Assembly (NCBI GenBank): GCA_934438175.1
Contig: CAKSBH010000012.1
Coordinates: 1-24,423 of the forward strand
DNA from: an uncultured Eubacteriales bacterium
GTDB lineage: Bacteria; Bacillota; Clostridia; Oscillospirales; UBA644
Reading direction: 5' to 3'
DNA: 24,423 bases
The position numbers and the translations under genes were made by a program. Numbering within the stretch: position 1 is the stretch's first letter; every line of letters starts with the position of its first letter. The notes under the pieces were generated by a model. The model saw only the letters and a program-made list of their open reading frames with translations, did no database searches and was not told the origin of the DNA. Of this stretch, positions 14,349 through 21,395 are shown piece after piece.

Positions 14349-14447
14349 CTATTGCCCCATGGACAGGAAGATAAAGGTCGTTGCCAAGGACAACAGCATC
14401 AGTGCTGCAAGAACCAGGGCGATAAAGCGAATCCATTTTTCTTTCAT
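14349..14447 (-). CDS. 32-residue membrane miniprotein
   Basis: Only 32 residues: a basic N terminus (MKEKWIR) and one hydrophobic helix (FIALVLAALMLLSLATTFIFL), ending SMGQ. It is supported by a strong Shine-Dalgarno (AAGGAGC, 6 nt) placed just after the stop of the DivIVA-like gene, with a 12-nt gap. The composition (positive start, then one helix) is that of a translated bacterial miniprotein rather than noise. Role unknown; the operon context suggests envelope or cell-pole function. Confidence 0.65.
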   Translation of the reverse strand: MKEKWIRFIALVLAALMLLSLATTFIFLSMGQ

Positions 14448-14459
14448 AAGAGAGCTCCT

Positions 14460-15062
14460 TCAGTTCAGATAACGGTCCCGGAATCCCGAAACCAGGTTTT
14501 GTACCGACTCGGACGATCTGCGTGCGCTTTCGCAAACCTCTTCACAAAGTGCCGTCAGTTCTTTCCGCAAAGCAGGCAGATCGGCGACTTTTTTCTGAAG
14601 AGCGGCAATTTGCTGCTGTCCGGCTTCTGCTTGCTGTACCATCTGATGGTTCTTTTCTTTTTCCCGTTCCAGCTCGGCGCGAAGCTGTGCTTCCTGCTCC
14701 TGAAGGGAACGGTATGCTTCTTCCTGCAGACAAAGCTTGTCCCGACATTCCGCCAGAGCGGAATTCTGCAATGCGAGATCGTCTTTGCATGCCAGAAGTT
14801 CGGCATGCTCGGTTTCCAGTTCGGCACGAAGATGTGTGTGAAGATCGTTCAGTGCCGTATATTCTTCGTTTTTCCGGCTGAGGGAATCCTGACAGGCGGC
14901 AAGCTCTTTTTCCTGCTCCAGACGTTCATATTCCGTGTGACGCAAGTGATCCTTCAGTGCCTGTTCCTTTTCGGAAAACGTCCGATCCAGTTCTTTGAGG
15001 TACGCTTCGACGGAATCCCGGGAGTATCCGTTGAAGGCGGTCTTTTTCAGAATTTCATTCAT
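14460..15062 (-). CDS. DivIVA-domain coiled-coil protein
   Basis: 200 residues. The first 30 residues match the DivIVA N-terminal module (FNGYSRDSVEAYLKELD, the FxxxxRGYxxxxVDxFL-type membrane-curvature-binding region). The rest is a nearly continuous coiled coil, rich in Glu, Gln, Lys and Leu. Proteins of this type gather at cell poles or septa and recruit partners. It is shorter and simpler than GpsB/DivIVA with defined C-terminal domains, so a true cell-division role is inferred, not shown. Start ATG 15062 has AAAGGAGT upstream and overlaps the DUF4364 gene by 8 bp. Confidence 0.75.
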   Translation of the reverse strand: MNEILKKTAFNGYSRDSVEAYLKELDRTFSEKEQALKDHLRHTEYERLEQEKELAACQDSLSRKNEEYTALNDLHTHLRAELETEHAELLACKDDLALQNSALAECRDKLCLQEEAYRSLQEQEAQLRAELEREKEKNHQMVQQAEAGQQQIAALQKKVADLPALRKELTALCEEVCESARRSSESVQNLVSGFRDRYLN

Positions 15063-15591
15063 GCAATGACTCCTTTTCTTCGGTGAGAACCGAGATGATA
15101 TTGCGGTACGTTTCCAGGGGGGTGGAGATGAATTTTTTTGCAATGACGTCCGCCTGAAAGCGGGTGGGGGTAAAAACCGAAAAAGAAAACAGCGTGTTCC
15201 CCTCGTCGGAAAGGGATGCGTTTACGGTATAGCCGTCGTCATGTTCTTCGACATGGCAGTCAATCGACGCTTTGTTGCGCTGTGCCGCCACCTCGGCAAC
15301 GGTCCGTTCGGCGACCCGCACACGCAGAGATACGGGCACTTCACGGTCAAGCTCGGTTGCAATGACCCTGCCGGTATCGGAAATGCGCAGATAGGTCGTT
15401 CCGTCATCGGGATAGGAACGGATGTGCCCGTCTTCAACAAGAGAAGTTATGGCATCGGTCAGCATCAGCCCGTTGACCTCGCAGGATGCCAGAATATCGA
15501 TCAATGCTTCTTCCGGAAGGATTCCGCCGGACAGCCGCAGGGTGTAGAGAGCCAGAATTTTGATTTGAGAAGCGGAAAGATTGACGCTCAC
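15055..15591 (-). CDS. DUF4364-family winged-helix-like protein
   Basis: 178 residues from GTG 15591, chosen because GGAGG lies 7 nt upstream; an ATG at 15624 is in frame but lacks a ribosome binding site. The N-terminal half looks like a winged helix (SASQIKILALYTLRLSGGILPEEAL ... LVEDGHI, then a wing with YLRISDTG). The C-terminal half is beta-rich. This matches the DUF4364 family, common in Clostridia and of unknown function, usually assumed to bind DNA. It heads the operon and is translationally coupled to the DivIVA-like gene. Confidence 0.78.
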   Translation of the reverse strand: MSVNLSASQIKILALYTLRLSGGILPEEALIDILASCEVNGLMLTDAITSLVEDGHIRSYPDDGTTYLRISDTGRVIATELDREVPVSLRVRVAERTVAEVAAQRNKASIDCHVEEHDDGYTVNASLSDEGNTLFSFSVFTPTRFQADVIAKKFISTPLETYRNIISVLTEEKESLHE

Positions 15592-15629
15592 GGCGTTGCC
15601 TCCTTTATCTGTGCTTTTATTCATACTTT

Positions 15630-15658
15630 ATCATACCATATTTTCGCGTCAAATTCAA
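15630..15658 (-). promoter_or_regulatory. Sigma-A promoter of the DUF4364-DivIVA operon
   Basis: Minus strand: TTGAAT (15658-15653), 17-bp spacer, TATGAT (15635-15630), with TGG before the -10 (extended -10). Confidence 0.7.
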
Positions 15659-15679
15659 GTAGGAAATTCTGTTTTACTC

Positions 15680-15708
15680 TTGAAATCCCGGAAGAAATGA
15701 TGTATAAT
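15680..15708 (+). promoter_or_regulatory. Sigma-A promoter of tRNA-Arg(CCT)
   Basis: TTGAAA (15680-15685), 17-bp spacer, perfect TATAAT (15703-15708). It is divergent from the DUF4364 promoter 21 bp away. Confidence 0.8.
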
Positions 15709-15764
15709 AAAATTCGGATTTTGCAGGATGGAGTTTTTTTCGTCTGCTTGTCTTTACCGAATAC

Positions 15765-15841
15765 GTTTCCGTAGCTCAGCTGGATAGAGCGACCGCCTCC
15801 TAAGCGGTAGGTCGGGTGTTCGAATCACCTCGGAAACGCCA
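15765..15841 (+). tRNA. tRNA-Arg, anticodon CCT
   Basis: The acceptor stem GTTTCCG/CGGAAAC pairs fully. The D arm is GCTC...GAGC, and the anticodon stem ACCGC/GCGGT has loop CTCCTAA (anticodon CCT, reading AGG). The T arm is GGGTG-TTCGAAT-CACCT. The discriminator is G and CCA is encoded. Confidence 0.95.
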
Positions 15842-15858
15842 TATTTCCATTCTGTCAG

Positions 15859-15883
15859 GGAAGCGTTCCATACGGACGCTTCC
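15859..15883 (+). terminator. Hairpin after tRNA-Arg
   Basis: Stem GGAAGCG/CGCTTCC (15859-15865 with 15877-15883), extended by TCC/GGA inside. Only a short T-poor tail follows, so termination or attenuation before the next gene is possible but weak. Confidence 0.4.
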
Positions 15884-15916
15884 GCTTTGATAAAACGCTG
15901 AAAAAGGAGGAACGGC

Positions 15917-16513
15917 ATGAAAGATTCTTCCTATGCGCTTCGCAGAAACCGAAACGGTGCTGCGGTCTGTGCGTTTGCGATGTTTTGGTGGATTTCGCTT
16001 GCTGCCTTTCTTACGCAGGAGCGCAGCTTTGCGGAATTCCGTCCTGTGGATTGGCGGACGTTCTGTGCCTTCCTGTTTGCAGAAGCCGTCACGGTTGTTT
16101 TTCTCGTTCTTTTTTCTGTCCGGGCTTTCCGGCTGTCCCGGATTGTCCGCGCTGAACGGAATGCCCGTCTGACGGGTGTGCTGACGCCGGAAGGATTTGA
16201 TCGGGAAACCGAAAACGCCATTTGTCGCTGTTTTGGCGTAGTGGAAAAGAAAGGACTTCTGGATGCTGTGTATGTGGTACGCAGAATCCGGTCGGAGCAG
16301 GATTCCGTTTCTGTTTTTTATCTGTTGTTTCGTCCCGGAACGTCCGAGCCGGAGCGACAGAAGATCCGGGATCGGGTATCCCGGCGTCTGAATGACCTTC
16401 CGGGGCTTTGCTTTCGGTTGCGGGATGCCGAGCAGTGCGAGGAATTTCCCGGGATTTCCGGAATGGAGGGTTCTCGGATCTGGCACAGAGAGGAAGATGC
16501 CGCAGTCCTTTGA
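15917..16513 (+). CDS. Two-helix membrane protein with cytoplasmic domain, unknown
   Basis: 198 residues with a strong start (AAGGAGGAACGGC-ATG). A basic N terminus is followed by two hydrophobic helices (about 14-33 and 48-72). A soluble C-terminal domain of about 125 residues then mixes predicted strands and helices (e.g. LDAVYVVRRIRSEQDSVSVF, FYLLFRPG). I do not recognise the family. It may be co-transcribed with tRNA-Arg across a weak hairpin. Its stop codon lies in a long palindrome shared with the convergent mecA gene. Confidence 0.7.
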   Translation: MKDSSYALRRNRNGAAVCAFAMFWWISLAAFLTQERSFAEFRPVDWRTFCAFLFAEAVTVVFLVLFSVRAFRLSRIVRAERNARLTGVLTPEGFDRETENAICRCFGVVEKKGLLDAVYVVRRIRSEQDSVSVFYLLFRPGTSEPERQKIRDRVSRRLNDLPGLCFRLRDAEQCEEFPGISGMEGSRIWHREEDAAVL

Positions 16514-16526
16514 CTGCGGCATCTTC
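16493..16526. terminator. 15-bp perfect inverted repeat shared by two convergent genes
   Basis: GAAGATGCCGCAGTC (16493-16507) and its exact complement (16512-16526) enclose a 4-nt loop. The plus-strand gene stops within it (16511-16513) and the mecA stop codon (16527-16525) overlaps its right end by two bases. No T tract follows on either strand, so it is an atypical bidirectional terminator or an mRNA 3'-end-stabilising hairpin. Confidence 0.6.
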
Positions 16527-17079
16527 ATGACATCATGCGGAGCAGGGCAGTGTCCCGGCTGATACAGACGGCATGTTCGTCAAGCCAGATTTTGGAAATC
16601 CGGGTCCGCTGCCCGTATTCCAGAACATCCCGGAGCAGGCGGTTGGCGGTTCGATGGGTGGAATATATTTCAAAATACAGAAAAAAAGAACGGTCCCATT
16701 CATACAGTGAGCTATAAACCAGGAGCTCCCTCACGGAAGAAAACAGGGAGACGGCATCCAGAAGCGAAGAGGAATCCGAAAAACGGACAACCTGACAGAA
16801 GTAATCTTCTTTTCCTTCATCGGTCTCCTCTTCGTAAGGAATTCTGGAAAGATATAAAATGACCGTTCCCTGCGCATCCTGTTTTGCTTCTACAAGGAGC
16901 CGTGCATTGTCTACGGTAAATCCGATTTTCCGGTTTGCTGCCCGGACGATTTTTTCACAAAGGCGTCGTGTGTTGATATCGCTGTATGTCATGGTCTCAT
17001 AGTTGATTCCGTATCGGAGCTGATCCGTTCGGTCAACGGTTACTTTAATCCGATCCTGGTCAATGGATTCAATGGTCAT
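16525..17079 (-). CDS. mecA: Adaptor protein MecA
   Basis: 184 residues. The N-terminal segment MTIESIDQDRIKVTVDRTDQL matches the substrate-binding domain of MecA, followed by a variable linker region. The C-terminal half (about 80-184) contains strand-helix patterns of the ClpC-binding domain (e.g. LLDAVSLFSSVRELLVYSSLYEW, FFLYFEI). MecA delivers substrates such as ComK to ClpCP in bacilli; in clostridia its targets are less known. It is shorter than Bacillus subtilis MecA (about 218). The start has GGAGGGTATT directly upstream. Family-level call; the exact substrate is unknown. Confidence 0.82.
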   Translation of the reverse strand: MTIESIDQDRIKVTVDRTDQLRYGINYETMTYSDINTRRLCEKIVRAANRKIGFTVDNARLLVEAKQDAQGTVILYLSRIPYEEETDEGKEDYFCQVVRFSDSSSLLDAVSLFSSVRELLVYSSLYEWDRSFFLYFEIYSTHRTANRLLRDVLEYGQRTRISKIWLDEHAVCISRDTALLRMMS

Positions 17080-17135
17080 AATACCCTCCGGAGCAGTGTC
17101 TTCCGGTCAATGCCGGGAGTGCCGCATCTGTTATC

Positions 17136-17164
17136 ATTATAGCGGATAAGCGGAATCTTGACAA
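17136..17164 (-). promoter_or_regulatory. Sigma-A promoter of mecA
   Basis: Minus strand: TTGTCA (17164-17159), 17-bp spacer, perfect TATAAT (17141-17136). Confidence 0.78.
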
Positions 17165-17180
17165 TCCGGAAACGGTTGGA

Positions 17181-17224
17181 AAAAAATAAAATACCGGGAG
17201 GGATCTTCGGATCGCTCCCGGTAT
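17181..17224 (-). terminator. Terminator of the 180-residue membrane protein gene
   Basis: 10-bp stem ATACCGGGAG/CTCCCGGTAT (17191-17200 with 17215-17224), extended inside by GATC/GATC closing a TTCG tetraloop. On the minus strand it is followed by a T-rich run. It separates this gene from mecA. Confidence 0.9.
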
Positions 17225-17231
17225 GTTTGTT

Positions 17232-17774
17232 TCAGGATTCCGGCTTCTCTTTGCGGAAATGCGAAGCGGCTTCCATGAGTGTGAAGAGACAGAACAGAAA
17301 CGAAACGCCCGGTTCAAAGAAGTATGAAACCAGGAAGGACAGAAGAAGGCCTGCCGACAAAAAGAAAGACAGGAGCATCCAGATCCGGGCTTTTTCATAA
17401 CTTTTTTTGTTTGTCTCCGAGGGATTTTCCCTGGCATCGTCTTTTGCGGTCAGAAGAAAATAAAAAATGGTCAGCAGAAAAACGGCAGAAGCGGGAAAGG
17501 CCCAGATCGGCGCCGCATACTTGTCATATCCAAACCGCAGGGTCATCCGTTGAACAGAAAAATAACCGATGATCAGCGCGATTCCAATCAGAATTCCGTT
17601 TCCGGTTTTCTGTATGGCTTTGGGAAGCTCACAGAAAAAGAAAAACAGGGAAATCGTATAGACGGAAAATGCGGCAATTGTAAGATTCCGGGTAATCAGC
17701 GCAAGCAAAACCGCAGCAACCGAAACCGAAAAGGAAAACCATGCGCTGCGGGAGAAACGGCGAAAAAAGTTCAT
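17232..17774 (-). CDS. Multi-pass membrane protein, unknown
   Basis: 180 residues with about six hydrophobic segments: FSFSVSVAAVLLALI, IAAFSVYTISLFFFF, GILIGIALIIGYFSV, WAFPASAVFLLTIFYFLL, WMLLSFFLSAGLLLSFLVSYF and VSFLFCLFTLMEAA. A charged loop (TAKDDARENPSETNKKSYEKA) divides it. ATG 17774 is chosen for GTGAGG upstream; GTG 17786 is in frame but lacks a site. It has its own promoter, embedded in the end of the upstream S1-domain gene, and a strong terminator. No family is recognised. Confidence 0.72.
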   Translation of the reverse strand: MNFFRRFSRSAWFSFSVSVAAVLLALITRNLTIAAFSVYTISLFFFFCELPKAIQKTGNGILIGIALIIGYFSVQRMTLRFGYDKYAAPIWAFPASAVFLLTIFYFLLTAKDDARENPSETNKKSYEKARIWMLLSFFLSAGLLLSFLVSYFFEPGVSFLFCLFTLMEAASHFRKEKPES

Positions 17775-17803
17775 GACGGACCTCACGGACGGATTTTTCT
17801 TCT

Positions 17804-17832
17804 ATTATAAATCCGCCGCCGCGGTTTGTCAA
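17804..17832 (-). promoter_or_regulatory. Sigma-A promoter of the 180-residue membrane protein
   Basis: Minus strand: perfect TTGACA (17832-17827), 17-bp spacer, perfect TATAAT (17809-17804). The TGA stop of the S1-domain gene forms part of the -35 hexamer. Confidence 0.88.
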
Positions 17833-18749
17833 GCATCAAACACGGTTTCGATTGTTTTGGAGGCATTGACCGGTGAGTAGAGGAAGCGTCCGATGTGCCC
17901 CTCCCGGATAAAATAATTGTATTCCTCCGGACGCTTCTCTTCATAGAAGCAGTCGATGATGCTTAATTTTACCTTCATCTTTTCCGGAATGATGTTTTTG
18001 ATAAACACGGTTGCCTGCTGCCCGGGAACAACGCCTTCCCGGAATTCCGCCAGTCCGGCGAGGTTGGGGGTCAGTTCAATGAAGATTCCGTAATCCTCCA
18101 CCGAACGCACCGTTCCGCATACGGTTTCTCCGGCGGAAAACAGTGCGGCGTTTTCTTCCCAGGAACCGAGAAGTTCTTTGTGGGACAGCGTAAAACGTTT
18201 CTGATCCCGGTCAATTTCCTTGATGACCGCTTTGATGTTCTGTCCGATATAAAACCGTTCGCGTGGATGCGAGATCCGGGAAACGGAAATGTTTTCGATG
18301 CTGATAAGCCCGACGATGCCGCAGCCGATGTCTGCGAAGGCACCAAACGGTTCCAGATGGGTGATTCTGGCGTTGATGATGTCTCCGGGACGGTAGGTTT
18401 CCAGCATGTGTTCCAACGCATCCTGCTGGGCGGAAAGACGGCTCAGGGATGCGCAGATCCGGTTGTTTTGTCTTCCGATGTCGACCACCTTGAAGCAGAT
18501 CTGTTTGTTTACCCTGCTGAGAACTGCAATGTCCTTGACGGTGCCTTCCCGGATGCCGAGCGCCGCTTCTTCCCGCGGGACGATTCCTCGGATCTCTCCG
18601 AGATCGACAATGAGATTGTGCTCACTGTCGCACATAACGGCTTTCGCTTCCAGAATCTGATTGGAATTCTTCGCCCGTTCCAGGGCGCTGACGGTCAACG
18701 GTTCCTCTTTGCGCAAAAATCCTTCCGGACGGTATAAAACGGTATTCAT
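17829..18749 (-). CDS. Three-S1-domain RNA-binding protein (ribosomal S1-like)
   Basis: 306 residues with three S1 OB-fold repeats. The first (about 32-103) is diverged; the second (about 121-190, GDIINARITHLEPFGAFADIG ... SHKELLG) is canonical; the third (about 206-265, GETVCGTVRSVEDYGIFIELTPNLAGL) is recognisable. Proteins of this shape in Firmicutes are annotated as S1-like or YpfD-like; they bind mRNA or ribosomes but are not equivalent to E. coli S1 (six domains). ATG 18749 has AAGGAGGTT 9 nt upstream. The first 25 residues are a basic extension. It is transcribed alone or with the following gene's promoter region. Confidence 0.85.
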   Translation of the reverse strand: MNTVLYRPEGFLRKEEPLTVSALERAKNSNQILEAKAVMCDSEHNLIVDLGEIRGIVPREEAALGIREGTVKDIAVLSRVNKQICFKVVDIGRQNNRICASLSRLSAQQDALEHMLETYRPGDIINARITHLEPFGAFADIGCGIVGLISIENISVSRISHPRERFYIGQNIKAVIKEIDRDQKRFTLSHKELLGSWEENAALFSAGETVCGTVRSVEDYGIFIELTPNLAGLAEFREGVVPGQQATVFIKNIIPEKMKVKLSIIDCFYEEKRPEEYNYFIREGHIGRFLYSPVNASKTIETVFDA

Positions 18750-18805
18750 GCAACTTCAACCTCCTTGCTTTATGCTTCCACTTTATGCGCGGATCCGGAG
18801 GAATA

Positions 18806-18840
18806 TGAAAACAGAGAACCTCTTTCGAAGTTCTCTGTTT
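18806..18840 (-). terminator. Terminator of the glycosidase-like operon
   Basis: Stem AAACAGAGAAC/GTTCTCTGTTT (18809-18819 with 18830-18840), 10-nt loop. On the minus strand a short T run follows (TTTCAT). It lies 19 bp past the stop of the 840-residue gene. Confidence 0.7.
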
Positions 18841-18859
18841 GTCTGCTTGGGTATGGAAT

Positions 18860-21382
18860 TTATTTGCCGAATTTCTTCTTCAGGTATTCGCAGCACAGAA
18901 TTTTTTCTTCCATGCTGTATTTGTTGAAGAAGTAGTTGTTTGCCGCTTCATAACCGATGGTGGAGTTGTGAATCATGATGCTGTATATCCGTACGGCAAT
19001 TTCGATTTCGGCATCCAGCATTTCAAGAATATGAAGCCGCAGGGCTTCTTTTTTTGCGGCATCCGTTTCTTTGTCGTATGCATTGCGGGTAAGATTGTAT
19101 TCCACCTGCTGGTAAGAGCTGCGGAAGAGACAGTAGGTTGCGGTTGCCACGTCAAGGAATTCGGCAAGGCGCTTGTTCTTCTGCAGCGCATCTGCCGGAA
19201 TTTTGGCGGAAAGTCTGTCCATTTCCTCTTTCCACATATCCGACAGCTTGTGCAGCTGGTCACGGAAAACTTCAATGGGGTAAACCGAACGCCACTGCTC
19301 CATGTCGTCAAAGGGATAGCAGGTCATGGTTGCGTACAGATTGGTCTGATGCTCAAACAGCGGGTTTGCGGGACCCATGTGCTGCGGACCCTTGTACAGC
19401 GTTCCGATATGGAACGGAAATTCCTGGAACGCTTTGCTGAAGTTCGCAGTCGCTTCCCGGATTATCGGCGCTTCTTCTCCGAAGATGCTGTCAATGCAGT
19501 CGTCGGGGTTTCCGTTTGTCCAATAATACTGGCTGACCAGCTCAAGGTTCATGGACGGGTATCCGCCCAGAGTCCAGCCGATCATCAGTCCGTCCACATT
19601 TTCGGCGAGAATACCTTCGATATGCTTGCGGGGAAGATCCACCACGGGCAGGTACGGAACCGTAGAGCATTCCCAGGTGTTGTTGAACTGAACCTTTGCC
19701 AGAACCTTTACCTGATGTTTTTTGCAGGTGCGCCATACATTTTTTGCGATATCGCCCGGCCCTACCAGAGAGATGGAGTAGTCGATTACCGAAGTCTTTA
19801 CGCCGCCGATGACCTTGGATACGCCTTCCTCGGATGTGCACATGATGCGGATGCCGTTGTCTCCGATCTCTTCCGCCATGTCGTCCCAACTGGCAAATTT
19901 GCCGGTCCATCCCCAGTTCCATGCCAGAACCTTGATGTCTTTGTTGACGGCTCTTGCCGCTTCGGAAATCACCCGGTGCAGGTTTGCAAGAACTTTATAC
20001 GAGGGAATTTTTGCGCAACGGGGGCAGGGGGTCTCGTTGGTGTGGGAATAGCAGTTGGTGAGGTTTTCCGACGCAGTAATGGTGAAGAAACCGCCGAGTC
20101 GGGGGGCAGCTTTGCAGATCTGTGTCACGCCATCGTGCAGATATTTCTGAACCTCCGGGGTTTCCGTGCAGAGCGTGCCCAGTCCGGCTCCGTTGTCATA
20201 GCCGAGAAGTTCCGGGTGATCCTTGAAGAATTCCATCGGCATAGCACGGGGTTCGTTGAGGTACAGATAGACCCGGATGCCGTATTTTGCGGCACGCAGA
20301 ACAAGATCCTGAAGCCCCTTGATACGCTGTTGCCAGAGTTCGGACATGGACGGATCCCAGGGGAATTCCACCATCTTGTACAGAACGGTATGAATCCAGA
20401 TTCCGTTGATGCCGACACGGGCGTATTCTTTCAGCAGGGTGTCGGGGTAGGACGCCTCGCCGCCGTCCAGCAGAGCGTCGCCGTAAAGAGCGCAATACGA
20501 ATAGATAAAACGGATATCCAGACGGGTGTCACGGACAATGTCCGCCTCATCGAACGACAGGGTGTTGTTGCGGTCTGCCAGAAATGCCAGATCATTCAGC
20601 GCGCGCAGAATGCCGGCTTCGTCCACCGAGAGGATACGGATCTCGTTTTTGGTGATTTCCAGCCGGTGACTTTCTTCTTTTTTGGAATCGTCCGGCTCTA
20701 CGCGCAGAACAATGAATTTTTTGTTTCCGCGCAGGGTAATGCCCCAATCCCGCCGGATATCTTCAATAAATTCTTCGGCAAAGGCATCTGCCATCGGAAG
20801 TCCGGATTCGTTTTTCAGCCCCCAGGTCTCGTCGAGGACGACCGCACGCTTGGCGATCTCCGGCTTTACGCGCTGAGGTTTTCCGAAGTCCTTGATGAAG
20901 TCAAAATCCCGCACGGTGATCTTGTCGCGGTACCGGTCAAAGTGTGTGGAAATCCAATTTTTCAGCTCTTTTGTCTGTTCTTTCTCCTCATCGGTGAGGG
21001 GACGGTAGAGAACGGGGTCTACCATCGGTTTTTCCTGCAACTTGACGTCCAGGAAGTCGTTCTCTTTCAAGGTAAACGCCAGTTCGGAAACGGGGATTTC
21101 CAGAAGTTCCAGCAATTGCTCATAAGGAATGACGTGCCAGTTGTTGCGGATTATGGTAACCTGTCCGCGCAGCTTGTATTCTTCGTTGACCTGTGCGGGA
21201 ACAGGAAGCCCCATGTCTTCTGCCATACGGTTGACTGTTTCGGCATCTGTTTTTAACACCGACGCCAGTTTTTCCGGCGTAAAGCACTCCCAGTTTCTCC
21301 AGATGAAAAGCTGTTGCTTTGTGGGGAAATACGGATACTGTGCCACGGTTTTTGTCATGGCGGGTAATTTGAGTTCCGGCAT
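18860..21382 (-). CDS. Large cytoplasmic glycoside-hydrolase-like protein
   Basis: 840 residues with no signal peptide. Residues 1-110 are helical, with two HTH-like repeats (PEKLASVLKTDAETVNRMAEDMG and the YEQLLELLEIPVSELAF segment). About 200-285 resembles the alpha/beta domain preceding GH20/GH67 barrels (LEITKNEIRILSVDEAGILRALNDL). About 290-610 looks like a TIM barrel (LDIRFIYSYCALYGD, VGINGIWIHTVLY, GIRVYLYLNEPR, GGFFTITASENL, IKVLAWNWGW, VDGLMIGWTLGG), with Glu439 as an acid candidate and a Cys444/His447/Cys453/Cys456 cluster. The C-terminal third is helical. Closest by eye are GH20-like and alpha-glucuronidase-like proteins, but the family is not certain. Start ATG has AAAGGAGAAATCATC; it lies 13 bp after the O-antigen-ligase-like gene. 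Confidence 0.72.
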   Translation of the reverse strand: MPELKLPAMTKTVAQYPYFPTKQQLFIWRNWECFTPEKLASVLKTDAETVNRMAEDMGLPVPAQVNEEYKLRGQVTIIRNNWHVIPYEQLLELLEIPVSELAFTLKENDFLDVKLQEKPMVDPVLYRPLTDEEKEQTKELKNWISTHFDRYRDKITVRDFDFIKDFGKPQRVKPEIAKRAVVLDETWGLKNESGLPMADAFAEEFIEDIRRDWGITLRGNKKFIVLRVEPDDSKKEESHRLEITKNEIRILSVDEAGILRALNDLAFLADRNNTLSFDEADIVRDTRLDIRFIYSYCALYGDALLDGGEASYPDTLLKEYARVGINGIWIHTVLYKMVEFPWDPSMSELWQQRIKGLQDLVLRAAKYGIRVYLYLNEPRAMPMEFFKDHPELLGYDNGAGLGTLCTETPEVQKYLHDGVTQICKAAPRLGGFFTITASENLTNCYSHTNETPCPRCAKIPSYKVLANLHRVISEAARAVNKDIKVLAWNWGWTGKFASWDDMAEEIGDNGIRIMCTSEEGVSKVIGGVKTSVIDYSISLVGPGDIAKNVWRTCKKHQVKVLAKVQFNNTWECSTVPYLPVVDLPRKHIEGILAENVDGLMIGWTLGGYPSMNLELVSQYYWTNGNPDDCIDSIFGEEAPIIREATANFSKAFQEFPFHIGTLYKGPQHMGPANPLFEHQTNLYATMTCYPFDDMEQWRSVYPIEVFRDQLHKLSDMWKEEMDRLSAKIPADALQKNKRLAEFLDVATATYCLFRSSYQQVEYNLTRNAYDKETDAAKKEALRLHILEMLDAEIEIAVRIYSIMIHNSTIGYEAANNYFFNKYSMEEKILCCEYLKKKFGK

Positions 21383-21395
21383 GATGATTTCTCCT

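Noticed and set aside
14202..15086. 294-codon plus-strand frame over the DivIVA operon
   Set aside because: Shadow of the coiled-coil gene; rich in Phe, Cys and Gln because it is the complement of Glu/Lys/Leu codons.
18839..21256. 805-codon open frame on the plus strand opposite the glycosidase-like gene
   Set aside because: It is the antisense shadow of the 840-residue gene; its composition is not protein-like and it has no ribosome binding site.
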